Below the pieces are notes generated by a model. That model was given only the letters and a program-made list of their open reading frames with translations, made no database searches and was not told the origin of the DNA. From positions 11,764,501-11,828,500 of the forward strand of contig OZ059896.1 of assembly GCA_964057225.1 (NCBI GenBank): a stretch of 64,000 nt of DNA. The letters run 5' to 3'. This document shows positions 27,480-41,880 of this stretch, piece by piece. Source of the stretch: Auanema rhodensis. Its lineage: Eukaryota > Nematoda > Chromadorea > Rhabditida > Rhabditidae. A program made the position numbers and the translations under genes. The number at the start of each line of letters is the position of its first letter. Position 1 is the first letter of the stretch.

Positions 27480-27804
27480 GATCATCACAATATTGAAATT
27501 TTAATTTTTTTTAATAATTAAAAATTTAAGAATTTAAAAAATGAAATTATGAAATAGTGGTGAAAATATAAAATTGTTTAAAATATGGGATTAATTAAAA
27601 GAGATGGAGTGAAATGTTTTAGAAAATACAAAATATTTAAATGTTTCAGTTTTGATCATCACAATATTAAAATTTAAATGTTTTTTAATAATTAAAAAGT
27701 TAAAAAATAAGATTATGAAATAGTGGTAAAAATATAAAATTGTTTAAAATATGGAATTAAATAAAAGAGATAGAGTGAAATGGTTTAGAAAATACAAAAT
27801 ATTT
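27480..27804 (+). repeat. Diverged monomers at the L/M domain boundary
   Basis: Two monomers here carry changes not seen elsewhere: tattgaaattttaatttttt near 27490 in place of the usual atttaaatgtttttt, and ggattaattaaaagag near 27592. The first gaaatgttttag variant (27611), which is typical of the middle domain, appears immediately afterwards. From 27805 the sequence is recognisably domain M. Diverged monomers are expected at the edges of homogenised blocks, so this is a plausible boundary. Confidence 0.6.
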
Positions 27805-30800
27805 AAATGTTTCAGTTTTTGAGCATCACAATATTGAAATTTAAATGTTTTTTAATGATTAAAAATTTAAAAAATGAAATTATAAAATAGTGGTAGAATC
27901 ATAAAATTGTTTAAAATATGGGATTAAATAAAATAGATGGAGTGAAATGGTTTAGAAAATACAAAATATTCAACTGTTTCAGTTTTTGAGCATCACAATA
28001 TTGAAAATTAAATGTTTTTTAATGATTAAAAATTCAAAAATGAAATTATGAAATTGTGGTAGAACTATAAAATTGTTTAAAATATGGGATTAAATAAACT
28101 AGATGGAGTGAAATGCTTTAGAAAATACAAATATTTAAATGTTTCAGTTTTTGAGCATCATAATATTGAAATTTAAATGTTTTTCAATGATTAAAAATTT
28201 AAAAATGAAATTATAAAATTGTGGTAGAAATATAAAATTGTATAAAATATGAGATTAAATAAATTAGATGGAGTGAAATGGTTTAGAAAATACAAAATAT
28301 TTAAATGTTTCAGTTTTTGAGCATCACAATATTGAAATTTAAATGTTTTTTAATGATTAAAAAGTTAAAAAATAAGATTATGAAATAGTGGTAAAAATAT
28401 AAAATTGTTTAAAATATGGGATTAAATAAAATAGATGGAGTGAAATGGTTTAGAAAATACAAAATATTTAAATGTTTCAGTTTTTGAGCATCACAATATT
28501 GAAATTTAAATGTTTTTTAATGTTTAAAAATTTTAAGAATGAAATTATGAAATAGTGGTAAAAATATGAAATTGTTTAAAATATGGGATTAAATAAAATA
28601 GATGGAGTGAAATGGTTTAGAAAATACAAAATATTTAAATGTTTCAGTTTTTGAGCATCACAATATTGAAATTTAAATGTTTTTTAATGATTGAAAATTT
28701 AAAAAATGAAATTATGAAATTGTGGTAGAATTAAAATATTGTATAAAATATGGGATTAAATAAAATAGATGGAGTTAAATGGTTTAGAAAATACAAAATA
28801 TTTAAATGTTTCAGTTTTTGAGCATCACAATACTGAAATTTAAATGTTTTTCAATGATTAAAATATTAAAAAATGAAATTATGAAATTGTGGTAGAAATA
28901 TAAAATTGTTTAAAAAATGGAATTAAATAAAAGAGATGGAGTGAAATGGTTTAGAAATTACAGAATATTTAAATGTTTCAGTTTTTGAGCATCACAATAT
29001 TGAAATTTAAATGTTTTTTAATGATTAAAAATTTGAAAAATGAAATTATGAAATAGTGGTAAAAATATAAAATTGTTTAAAATATGGGATTAAATAAAAG
29101 AGATGGAGTGAAATGTTTTAGAAAATACAAAATATTTAAATGTTTCAGTTTTGATCATCACAATATTAAAATTTAAATGTTTTTTAATAATTAAAAAGTT
29201 AAAAAATAAGATTATGAAATAGTGGTAAAAATATAAAATTGTTTAAAATATGGAATTAAATAAAAGAGATAGAGTGAAATGGTTTAGAAAATACAAAATA
29301 TTTAAATGTTTCAGTTTTGATCATCACAATATTGAAATTTAAATGTTTTTTAATAATTAAAAATTTAAAAAATGAAATTATGAAATTGTGGTAGAATTAA
29401 AATATTGTATAAAATATGGGATTAAATAAAATAGATGGAGTTAAATGGTTTAGAAAATACAAAATATTTAAATGTTTCAGTTTTTGAGCATTCACAATAC
29501 TGAAATTTAAATGTTTTTCAATGATTAAAATATTAAAAAATGAAGTTATGAAATTGTGGTAGAAATATAAAATTGTTTCAAAAATGGAATTAAATAAAAG
29601 AGATGGAGTGAAATGGTTTAGAAATTACAGAATATTTAAATGTTTCAGTTTTTGAGCATCACAATATTGAAATTTAAATGTTTTTTAATGATTAAAAATT
29701 TGAAAAATGAAATTATGAAATTGTGGTAGAAATATAAAATTGTTTAAAATATGGAATTAAATAAAAGAGATGGAGTGAAATGGTTTAGAAAATATAAAAT
29801 ATTTAAATGTTTCAGTTTTTGATCATCACAATATTGAAATTTAAATGTTTTTTAATAATTAAAAATTTAAAAATTTAAAAAATGAAATTATGAAATAGTG
29901 GTAACAATATAAAATTGTTTAAAATATGGGATTAAATAAAAGAGATGGAGTGAAATGGTTTAGAAAATACAAAATATTTAAATGTTTCAGTTTTTGAGCA
30001 TCACAATATTGAAATTTAAATGTTTTTTAATGTTTAAAAATTTTAAGAATGAAATTATGAAATAGTGGTAAAAATATAAAATTGTTTAAAATATGAGATT
30101 AAATAAAAGAGATGGAGTGAAATGGTTTAGAAAATACAAAATATTTGAATGTTTCAGTTTTTGATCATCACAATATTGAAATTTAAATGTTTTTTAATAA
30201 TTAAAAATTTAAAAATTAAAAAATGAAATTATGAAATTGTGGTAGAATTAAAAAATTGTATAAAATATGGGATTAAATAAAATAGATGGAGTGAAATGGT
30301 TTAGAAAATACAAAATATTCAAATGTTTCAGTTTTTGAGCATCACAATACTGAAATTTAAATGTTTTTCAATGATTAAAATATTAAAAAATGAAATTATG
30401 AAATAGTGGTAGAAATATAAAATTGTTTAAAATATGGAATTAAATAAAAGAGATGGAGTGAAATGGTTTAGAAAATACAAAATATTTAAATGTTTCAGTT
30501 TTTGAGCATCACAATACTGAAATTTAAATGTTTTTCAATGATTAAAATATTAAAAAATGAAATTATGAAATAGTGGTAGAAATATAAAATTGTTTAAAAT
30601 ATGGAATTAAATAAAAGAGATGGAGTGAAATGGTTTAGAAAAAACAAAATATTTGAATGTTTCAGTTTTTGATCATCACAATATTGAAATTTAAATGTTT
30701 TTTAATGATTGAAAATTTAAAAAATGAAATTATGAAATTGTGGTAGAAATTAAAAATTGTATAAAATATGGGATTAAATAAAATAGATAGAGTGAAATGG

Positions 30801-31424
30801 TTTAGAAAATACAAAATATTTAAATGTTTCAGTTTTTGAGCATCACAATATTGAAATTTAAATGTTTTTTAATGATTAAAAATTTGAAAAATGAAATTAT
30901 GAAATTGTGGTAGAAATATAAAATTGTTTAAAATATGGGATTAAATAAAATAGATGGAGTGAAATGGTTTAGAAAATACAAAATATTTGAATGTTTCAGT
31001 TTTTGAGTATCACAATATTGAAATTTAAATGTTTTTTAATGATTAAAAATTTAAAAAATGAAATTATAAAATAGTGGTAGAATCATAAAATTGTTTAAAA
31101 TATGGGATTAAATAAAATAGATGGAGTGAAATGGTTTAGAAAATACAAAATATTCAACTGTTTCAGTTTTTGAGCATCACAATATTGAAAATTAAATGTT
31201 TTTTAATGATTAAAAATTCAAAAATGAAATTATGAAATTGTGGTAGAACTATAAAATTGTTTAAAATATGGGATTAAATGAACTAGATGGAGTGAAATGC
31301 TTTAGAAAATACAAATATTTAAATGTTTCAGTTTTTGAGCATCACAATATTGAAATTTAAATGTTTTTCAATGATTAAAAATTTAAAAATGAAATTATAA
31401 AATTGTGGTAGAAATATAAAATTG
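27805..31424 (+). repeat. 3.6 kb block, first copy (offset 16,210 bp)
   Basis: This block matches 44015-47634 at a constant offset of 16,210 bp. Marker pairs are tattcaactg 27971/44181 and 31155/47365, gagcattcac 29486/45696, and attcaaatg 30320/46530. Differences seen include a private catcataatatt near 28161, ggattaaatgaac near 31278, and a clustered patch near 28219-28244. The match ends at 31425, where this copy reads attgtttaaaatatggg and the other attgtataaaatatgag. Confidence 0.85.
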
Positions 31425-34141
31425 TTTAAAATATGGGATTAAATAAAATAGATGGAGTGAAATGGTTTAGAAAATACAAAATATTTGAATGTTTCAGTTT
31501 TTGAGTATCACAATATTGAAATTTAAATGTTTTTTAATGATTAAAAATTTAAAAAATGAAATTATAAAATAGTGGTAGAATCATAAAATTGTTTAAAATA
31601 TGGGATTAAATAAAATAGATGGAGTGAAATGGTTTAGAAAATACAAAATATTCAACTGTTTCAGTTTTTGATCATCACAATATTGAAATTTAAATGTTTT
31701 TTAATGATTAAAAATTTAAAAAATGAAATTATAAAATAGTGGTAGAATCATAAAATTGTTTAAAATATGGGATTAAATGAACTAGATGGAGTGAAATGCT
31801 TTAGAAAATACAAATATTTAAATGTTTCAGTTTTTGAGCATCACAATATTGAAATTTAAATGTTTTTCAATGATTAAAAATTTAAAAATGAAATTATAAA
31901 ATTGTGGTAGAAATATAAAATTGTATAAAATATGAGATTAAATAAATTAGATGGAGTGAAATGGTTTAGAAAATACAAAATATTTAAATGTTTCAGTTTT
32001 TGAGCATCACAATATTGAAATTTAAATGTTTTTTAATGATTAAAAAGTTAAAAAATAAGATTATGAAATAGTGGTAAAAATATAAAATTGTTTAAAATAT
32101 GGGATTAAATAAAATAGATGGAGTGAAATGGTTTAGAAAATACAAAATATTTAAATGTTTCAGTTTTTGAGCATCACAATATTGAAATTTAAATGTTTTT
32201 TAATGTTTAAAAATTTTAAGAATGAAATTATGAAATAGTGGTAAAAATATGAAATTGTTTAAAATATGGGATTAAATAAAATAGATGGAGTGAAATGGTT
32301 TAGAAAATACAAAATATTTAAATGTTTCAGTTTTTGAGCATCACAATATTGAAATTTAAATGTTTTTTAATGATTGAAAATTTAAAAAATGAAATTATGA
32401 AATTGTGGTAGAATTAAAATATTGTATAAAATATGGGATTAAATAAAATAGATGGAGTTAAATGGTTTAGAAAATACAAAATATTTAAATGTTTCAGTTT
32501 TTGAGCATCACAATACTGAAATTTAAATGTTTTTCAATGATTAAAATATTAAAAAATGAAATTATGAAATTGTGGTAGAAATATAAAATTGTTTAAAAAA
32601 TGGAATTAAATAAAAGAGATGGAGTGAAATGGTTTAGAAATTACAGAATATTTAAATGTTTCAGTTTTTGAGCATCACAATATTGAAATTTAAATGTTTT
32701 TTAATGATTAAAAATTTGAAAAATGAAATTATGAAATAGTGGTAAAAATATAAAATTGTTTAAAATATGGGATTAAATAAAAGAGATGGAGTGAAATGTT
32801 TTAGAAAATACAAAATATTTAAATGTTTCAGTTTTGATCATCACAATATTAAAATTTAAATGTTTTTTAATAATTAAAAAGTTAAAAAATAAGATTATGA
32901 AATAGTGGTAAAAATATAAAATTGTTTAAAATATGGAATTAAATAAAAGAGATAGAGTGAAATGGTTTAGAAAATACAAAATATTTAAATGTTTCAGTTT
33001 TGATCATCACAATATTGAAATTTAAATGTTTTTTAATAATTAAAAATTTAAAAAATGAAATTATGAAATTGTGGTAGAATTAAAATATTGTATAAAATAT
33101 GGGATTAAATAAAATAGATGGAGTTAAATGGTTTAGAAAATACAAAATATTTAAATGTTTCAGTTTTTGAGCATTCACAATACTGAAATTTAAATGTTTT
33201 TCAATGATTAAAATATTAAAAAATGAAATTATGAAATTGTGGTAGAAATATAAAATTGTTTAAAAAATGGAATTAAATAAAAGAGATGGAGTGAAATGGT
33301 TTAGAAATTACAGAATATTTAAATGTTTCAGTTTTTGAGCATCACAATATTGAAATTTAAATGTTTTTTAATGATTAAAAATTTGAAAAATGAAATTATG
33401 AAATTGTGGTAGAAATATAAAATTGTTTAAAATATGGAATTAAATAAAAGAGATGGAGTGAAATGGTTTAGAAAATATAAAATATTTAAATGTTTCAGTT
33501 TTTGATCATCACAATATTGAAATTTAAATGTTTTTTAATAATTAAAAATTTAAAAATTTAAAAAATGAAATTATGAAATAGTGGTAACAATATAAAATTG
33601 TTTAAAATATGGGATTAAATAAAATAGATGGAGTGAAATGGTTTAGAAAATACAAAATATTCAAATGTTTCAGTTTTTGAGCATCACAATATTGAAATTT
33701 AAATGTTTTTTAATAATTAAAAATTTAAAAATTAAAAAATGAAATTATGAAATTGTGGTAGAATTAAAAAATTGTATAAAATATGGGATTAAATAAAATA
33801 GATGGAGTGAAATGGTTTAGAAAATACAAAATATTCAAATGTTTCAGTTTTTGAGCATCACAATACTGAAATTTAAATGTTTTTCAATGATTAGAATATT
33901 AAAAAATGAAATTATGAAATAGTGGTAGAAATATAAAATTGTTTAAAATATGGGATTAAATAAAATAGATGGAGTGAAATGGTTTAGAAAATACAAATAT
34001 TTAAATGTTTCAGTTTTTGAGCATCACAATATTGAAATTTAAATGTTTTTCAATGATTAAAAATTTAAAAATGAAATTATAAAATTGTGGTAGAAATATA
34101 AAATTGTATAAAATATGAGATTAAATAAATTAGATGGAGTG

Positions 34142-37100
34142 AAATGGTTTAGAAAATACAAAATATTTAAATGTTTCAGTTTTTGAGCATCACAATATTG
34201 AAATTTAAATGTTTTTTAATGATTAAAAATTTGAAAAATGAAATTATGAAATTGTGGTAGAAATATAAAATTGTTTAAAATATGGGATTAAATAAAATAG
34301 ATGGAGTGAAATGGTTTAGAAAATACAAAATATTTGAATGTTTCAGTTTTTGAGCATCACAATATTGAAATTTAAATGTTTTTTAATGATTAAAAATTTA
34401 AAAAATGAAATTATAAAATAGTGGTAGAATCATAAAATTGTTTAAAATATGGGATTAAATAAAATAGATGGAGTGAAATGGTTTAGAAAATACAAAATAT
34501 TCAACTGTTTCAGTTTTTGAGCATCACAATATTGAAAATTAAATGTTTTTTAATGATTAAAAATTCAAAAATGAAATTATGAAATTGTGGTAGAACTATA
34601 AAATTGTTTAAAATATGGGATTAAATAAACTAGATGGAGTGAAATGCTTTAGAAAATACAAATATTTAAATGTTTCAGTTTTTGAGCATCACAATATTGA
34701 AATTTAAATGTTTTTCAATGATTAAAAATTTAAAAATGAAATTATAAAATTGTGGTAGAAATATAAAATTGTATAAAATATGAGATTAAATAAATTAGAT
34801 GGAGTGAAATGGTTTAGAAAATACAAAATATTTAAATGTTTCAGTTTTTGAGCATCACAATATTGAAATTTAAATGTTTTTTAATGATTAAAAAGTTAAA
34901 AAATAAGATTATGAAATAGTGGTAAAAATATAAAATTGTTTAAAATATGGGATTAAATAAAATAGATGGAGTGAAATGGTTTAGAAAATACAAAATATTT
35001 AAATGTTTCAGTTTTTGAGCATCACAATATTGAAATTTAAATGTTTTTTAATGTTTAAAAATTTTAAGAATGAAATTATGAAATAGTGGTAAAAATATGA
35101 AATTGTTTAAAATATGGGATTAAATAAAATAGATGGAGTGAAATGGTTTAGAAAATACAAAATATTTAAATGTTTCAGTTTTTGAGCATCACAATATTGA
35201 AATTTAAATGTTTTTTAATGATTGAAAATTTAAAAAATGAAATTATGAAATTGTGGTGGAATTAAAATATTGTATAAAATATGGGATTAAATAAAATAGA
35301 TGGAGTTAAATGGTTTAGAAAATACAAAATATTTAAATGTTTCAGTTTTTGAGCATCACAATATTGAAATTTAAATGTTTTTTAATGATTAAAAATTTGA
35401 AAAATGAAATTATGAAATTGTGGTAGAAATATAAAATTGTTTAAAATATGGGATTAAATAAAATAGATGGAGTGAAATGGTTTAGAAAATACAAAATATT
35501 TGAATGTTTCAGTTTTTGAGCATCACAATATTGAAATTTAAATGTTTTTTAATGATTAAAAATTTAAAAAATGAAATTATAAAATAGTGGTAGAATCATA
35601 AAATTGTTTAAAATATGGGATTAAATAAAATAGATGGAGTGAAATGGTTTAGAAAATACAAAATATTCAACTGTTTCAGTTTTTGAGCATCACAATATTG
35701 AAAATTAAATGTTTTTTAATGATTAAAAATTCAAAAATGAAATTATGAAATTGTGGTAGAACTATAAAATTGTTTAAAATATGGGATTAAATAAACTAGA
35801 TGGAGTGAAATGCTTTAGAAAATACAAATATTTAAATGTTTCAGTTTTTGAGCATCACAATATTGAAATTTAAATGTTTTTCAATGATTAAAAATTTAAA
35901 AATGAAATTATAAAATTGTGGTAGAAATATAAAATTGTATAAAATATGAGATTAAATAAATTAGATGGAGTGAAATGGTTTAGAAAATACAAAATATTTA
36001 AATGTTTCAGTTTTTGAGCATCACAATATTGAAATTTAAATGTTTTTTAATGATTAAAAAGTTAAAAAATAAGATTATGAAATAGTGGTAAAAATATAAA
36101 ATTGTTTAAAATATGGGATTAAATAAAATAGATGGAGTGAAATGGTTTAGAAAATACAAAATATTTAAATGTTTCAGTTTTTGAGCATCACAATATTGAA
36201 ATTTAAATGTTTTTTAATGTTTAAAAATTTTAAGAATGAAATTATGAAATAGTGGTAAAAATATGAAATTGTTTAAAATATGGGATTAAATAAAATAGAT
36301 GGAGTGAAATGGTTTAGAAAATACAAAATATTTAAATGTTTCAGTTTTTGAGCATCACAATATTGAAATTTAAATGTTTTTTAATGATTGAAAATTTAAA
36401 AAATGAAATTATGAAATTGTGGTGGAATTAAAATATTGTATAAAATATGGGATTAAATAAAATAGATGGAGTTAAATGGTTTAGAAAATACAAAATATTT
36501 AAATGTTTCAGTTTTTGAGCATCACAATATTGAAATTTAAATGTTTTTTAATGATTAAAAATTTGAAAAATGAAATTATGAAATTGTGGTAGAAATATAA
36601 AATTGTTTAAAATATGGGATTAAATAAAATAGATGGAGTGAAATGGTTTAGAAAATACAAAATATTTGAATGTTTCAGTTTTTGAGCATCACAATATTGA
36701 AATTTAAATGTTTTTTAATGATTAAAAATTTAAAAAATGAAATTATAAAATAGTGGTAGAATCATAAAATTGTTTAAAATATGGGATTAAATAAAATAGA
36801 TGGAGTGAAATGGTTTAGAAAATACAAAATATTCAACTGTTTCAGTTTTTGAGCATCACAATATTGAAAATTAAATGTTTTTTAATGATTAAAAATTCAA
36901 AAATGAAATTATGAAATTGTGGTAGAACTATAAAATTGTTTAAAATATGGGATTAAATAAACTAGATGGAGTGAAATGCTTTAGAAAATACAAATATTTA
37001 AATGTTTCAGTTTTTGAGCATCACAATATTGAAATTTAAATGTTTTTCAATGATTAAAAATTTAAAAATGAAATTATAAAATTGTGGTAGAAATATAAAA

Positions 37101-37696
37101 TTGTATAAAATATGAGATTAAATAAATTAGATGGAGTGAAATGGTTTAGAAAATACAAAATATTTAAATGTTTCAGTTTTTGAGCATCACAATATTGAAA
37201 TTTAAATGTTTTTTAATGATTAAAAAGTTAAAAAATAAGATTATGAAATAGTGGTAAAAATATAAAATTGTTTAAAATATGGGATTAAATAAAATAGATG
37301 GAGTGAAATGGTTTAGAAAATACAAAATATTTAAATGTTTCAGTTTTTGAGCATCACAATATTGAAATTTAAATGTTTTTTAATGTTTAAAAATTTTAAG
37401 AATGAAATTATGAAATAGTGGTAAAAATATGAAATTGTTTAAAATATGGGATTAAATAAAATAGATGGAGTGAAATGGTTTAGAAAATACAAAATATTTA
37501 AATGTTTCAGTTTTTGAGCATCACAATATTGAAATTTAAATGTTTTTTAATGATTGAAAATTTAAAAAATGAAATTATGAAATTGTGGTAGAATTAAAAT
37601 ATTGTATAAAATATGGGATTAAATAAAATAGATGGAGTTAAATGGTTTAGAAAATACAAAATATTTAAATGTTTCAGTTTTTGAGCATCACAATAC
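34142..37696 (+). repeat. 7-mer HOR, 1,166 bp period, ~3 copies
   Basis: Three consecutive units have tattcaactg at 34502, 35668 and 36834, exactly 1,166 bp apart (7 x 166.6). The private variant gtggtggaa is at 35253 and 36419, also 1,166 bp apart, and reverts to gtggtagaa in the third unit near 37590. The order in each unit is: a plain monomer, gaatgtttcag with tagaatcata, tattcaactg with gaactata, aactagatgg with gaaatgctt, aattagatgg with aagttaaaaa, class C, then gaaaatttaaaa with gaattaaaatattg. Confidence 0.92.
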
Positions 37697-40600
37697 TGAA
37701 ATTTAAATGTTTTTCAATGATTAAAATATTAAAAAATGAAATTATGAAATTGTGGTAGAAATACAAAATTGTTTAAAAAATGGAATTAAATAAAAGAGAT
37801 GGAGTGAAATGGTTTAGAAATTACAGAATATTTAAATGTTTCAGTTTTTGAGCATCACAATATTGAAATTTAAATGTTTTTTAATGATTAAAAATTTGAA
37901 AAATGAAATTATGAAATAGTGGTAAAAATATAAAATTGTTTAAAATATGGGATTAAATAAAAGAGATGGAGTGAAATGTTTTAGAAAATACAAAATATTT
38001 AAATGTTTCAGTTTTGATCATCACAATATTAAAATTTAAATGTTTTTTAATAATTAAAAAGTTAAAAAATAAGATTATGAAATAGTGGTAAAAATATAAA
38101 ATTGTTTAAAATATGGAATTAAATAAAAGAGATAGAGTGAAATGGTTTAGAAAATACAAAATATTTAAATGTTTCAGTTTTGATCATCACAATATTGAAA
38201 TTTAAATGTTTTTCAATGATTAAAATATTAAAAAATGAAATTATGAAATTGTGGTAGAAATATAAAATTGTTTAAAAAATGGAATTAAATAAAAGAGATG
38301 GAGTGAAATGGTTTAGAAATTACAGAATATTTAAATGTTTCAGTTTTTGAGCATCACAATATTGAAATTTAAATGTTTTTTAATGATTAAAAATTTGAAA
38401 AATGAAATTATGAAATAGTGGTAAAAATATAAAATTGTTTAAAATATGGGATTAAATAAAAGAGATGGAGTGAAATGTTTTAGAAAATACAAAATATTTA
38501 AATGTTTCAGTTTTGATCATCACAATATTAAAATTTAAATGTTTTTTAATAATTAAAAAGTTAAAAAATAAGATTATGAAATAGTGGTAAAAATATAAAA
38601 TTGTTTAAAATATGGAATTAAATAAAAGAGATAGAGTGAAATGGTTTAGAAAATACAAAATATTTAAATGTTTCAGTTTTGATCATCACAATATTGAAAT
38701 TTAAATGTTTTTTAATAATTAAAAATTTAAAAAATGAAATTATGAAATTGTGGTAGAATTAAAATATTGTATAAAATATGGGATTAAATAAAATAGATGG
38801 AGTTAAATGGTTTAGAAAATACAAAATATTTAAATGTTTCAGTTTTTGAGCATTCACAATACTGAAATTTAAATGTTTTTCAATGATTAAAATATTAAAA
38901 AATGAAATTATGAAATTGTGGTAGAAATATAAAATTGTTTAAAAAATGGAATTAAATAAAAGAGATGGAGTGAAATGGTTTAGAAATTACAGAATATTTA
39001 AATGTTTCAGTTTTTGAGCATCACAATATTGAAATTTAAATGTTTTTTAATGATTAAAAATTTGAAAAATGAAATTATGAAATTGTGGTAGAAATATAAA
39101 ATTGTTTAAAATATGGGATTAAATAAAATAGATGGAGTGAAATGGTTTAGAAAATACAAAATATTTAAATGTTTCAGTTTTTGAGCATCACAATATTGAA
39201 ATTTAAATGTTTTTTAATGTTTAAAAATTTTAAGAATGAAATTATGAAATAGTGGTAAAAATATGAAATTGTTTAAAATATGGGATTAAATAAAATAGAT
39301 GGAGTGAAATGGTTTAGAAAATACAAAATATTTAAATGTTTCAGTTTTTGAGCATCACAATATTGAAATTTAAATGTTTTTTAATGATTGAAAATTTAAA
39401 AAATGAAATTATGAAATTGTGGTAGAATTAAAATATTGTATAAAATATGGGATTAAATAAAATAGATGGAGTTAAATGGTTTAGAAAATACAAAATATTT
39501 AAATGTTTCAGTTTTTGAGCATCACAATACTGAAATTTAAATGTTTTTCAATGATTAAAATATTAAAAAATGAAATTATGAAATTGTGGTAGAAATATAA
39601 AATTGTTTAAAAAATGGAATTAAATAAAAGAGATGGAGTGAAATGGTTTAGAAATTACAGAATATTTAAATGTTTCAGTTTTTGAGCATCACAATATTGA
39701 AATTTAAATGTTTTTTAATGATTAAAAATTTGAAAAATGAAATTATGAAATAGTGGTAAAAATATAAAATTGTTTAAAATATGGGATTAAATAAAAGAGA
39801 TGGAGTGAAATGTTTTAGAAAATACAAAATATTTAAATGTTTCAGTTTTGATCATCACAATATTAAAATTTAAATGTTTTTTAATAATTAAAAAGTTAAA
39901 AAATAAGATTATGAAATAGTGGTAAAAATATAAAATTGTTTAAAATATGGAATTAAATAAAAGAGATAGAGTGAAATGGTTTAGAAAATACAAAATATTT
40001 AAATGTTTCAGTTTTGATCATCACAATATTGAAATTTAAATGTTTTTCAATGATTAAAATATTAAAAAATGAAATTATGAAATTGTGGTAGAAATATAAA
40101 ATTGTTTAAAAAATGGAATTAAATAAAAGAGATGGAGTGAAATGGTTTAGAAATTACAGAATATTTAAATGTTTCAGTTTTTGAGCATCACAATATTGAA
40201 ATTTAAATGTTTTTTAATGATTAAAAATTTGAAAAATGAAAATATGAAATAGTGGTAAAAATATAAAATTGTTTAAAATATGGGATTAAATAAAAGAGAT
40301 GGAGTGAAATGTTTTAGAAAATACAAAATATTTAAATGTTTCAGTTTTGATCATCACAATATTAAAATTTAAATGTTTTTTAATAATTAAAAAGTTAAAA
40401 AATAAGATTATGAAATAGTGGTAAAAATATAAAATTGTTTAAAATATGGAATTAAATAAAAGAGATAGAGTGAAATGGTTTAGAAAATACAAAATATTTA
40501 AATGTTTCAGTTTTGATCATCACAATATTGAAATTTAAATGTTTTTTAATAATTAAAAATTTAAAAAATGAAATTATGAAATTGTGGTAGAATTAAAATA

Positions 40601-41880
40601 TTGTATAAAATATGGGATTAAATAAAATAGATGGAGTTAAATGGTTTAGAAAATACAAAATATTTAAATGTTTCAGTTTTTGAGCATTCACAATACTGAA
40701 ATTTAAATGTTTTTCAATGATTAAAATATTAAAAAATGAAATTATGAAATTGTGGTAGAAATATAAAATTGTTTAAAAAATGGAATTAAATAAAAGAGAT
40801 GGAGTGAAATGGTTTAGAAATTACAGAATATTTAAATGTTTCAGTTTTTGAGCATCACAATATTGAAATTTAAATGTTTTTTAATGATTAAAAATTTGAA
40901 AAATGAAATTATGAAATTGTGGTAGAAATATAAAATTGTTTAAAATATGGGATTAAATAAAATAGATGGAGTGAAATGGTTTAGAAAATACAAAATATTT
41001 AAATGTTTCAGTTTTTGAGCATCACAATATTGAAATTTAAATGTTTTTTAATGTTTAAAAATTTTAAGAATGAAATTATGAAATAGTGGTAAAAATATGA
41101 AATTGTTTAAAATATGGGATTAAATAAAATAGATGGAGTGAAATGGTTTAGAAAATACAAAATATTTAAATGTTTCAGTTTTTGAGCATCACAATATTGA
41201 AATTTAAATGTTTTTTAATGATTGAAAATTTAAAAAATGAAATTATGAAATTGTGGTAGAATTAAAATATTGTATAAAATATGGGATTAAATAAAATAGA
41301 TGGAGTTAAATGGTTTAGAAAATACAAAATATTTAAATGTTTCAGTTTTTGAGCATCACAATACTGAAATTTAAATGTTTTTCAATGATTAAAATATTAA
41401 AAAATGAAATTATGAAATTGTGGTAGAAATATAAAATTGTTTAAAAAATGGAATTAAATAAAAGAGATGGAGTGAAATGGTTTAGAAATTACAGAATATT
41501 TAAATGTTTCAGTTTTTGAGCATCACAATATTGAAATTTAAATGTTTTTTAATGATTAAAAATTTGAAAAATGAAATTATGAAATAGTGGTAAAAATATA
41601 AAATTGTTTAAAATATGGGATTAAATAAAAGAGATGGAGTGAAATGTTTTAGAAAATACAAAATATTTAAATGTTTCAGTTTTGATCATCACAATATTAA
41701 AATTTAAATGTTTTTTAATAATTAAAAAGTTAAAAAATAAGATTATGAAATAGTGGTAAAAATATAAAATTGTTTAAAATATGGAATTAAATAAAAGAGA
41801 TAGAGTGAAATGGTTTAGAAAATACAAAATATTTAAATGTTTCAGTTTTGATCATCACAATATTGAAATTTAAATGTTTT
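37260..41880 (+). repeat. 11-mer HOR, 1,834 bp period, ~2.5 copies
   Basis: Markers recur exactly 1,834 bp apart: gaaatgttttag at 37973, 39807 and 41641, and again at 38472 and 40306; gagcattcac at 38848 and 40682. Within each unit the gaaatgttttag trimer is itself doubled 499 bp apart, so the 11-mer contains an internal duplicated 3-mer. A private change aaaatatg near 40251 (usual aaattatg) is in the second unit only. The repeat breaks near 41881, where tttttcaatg gives way to ttttttaatg. Confidence 0.92.

Larger units (their letters stand above)
1..27480 (+). repeat. Satellite domain L (left)
   Basis: This domain is defined by the monomer variants it holds. Variants with atgttccag, with cacagtattc (10696, 14075, 17421, 18598, 21791, 23468), with gatgtagtg, and with tagtggtgaaaata occur here. 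The tattcaactg and aactagatgg variants typical of the middle domain were not seen here. HOR structure is patchy: local 2-mers, 3-mers and a 7-mer, plus larger copies 4,870 and 6,047 bp apart. The boundaries are approximate because they rest on marker distribution. I found no gene or unique sequence in this stretch. Confidence 0.75.
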
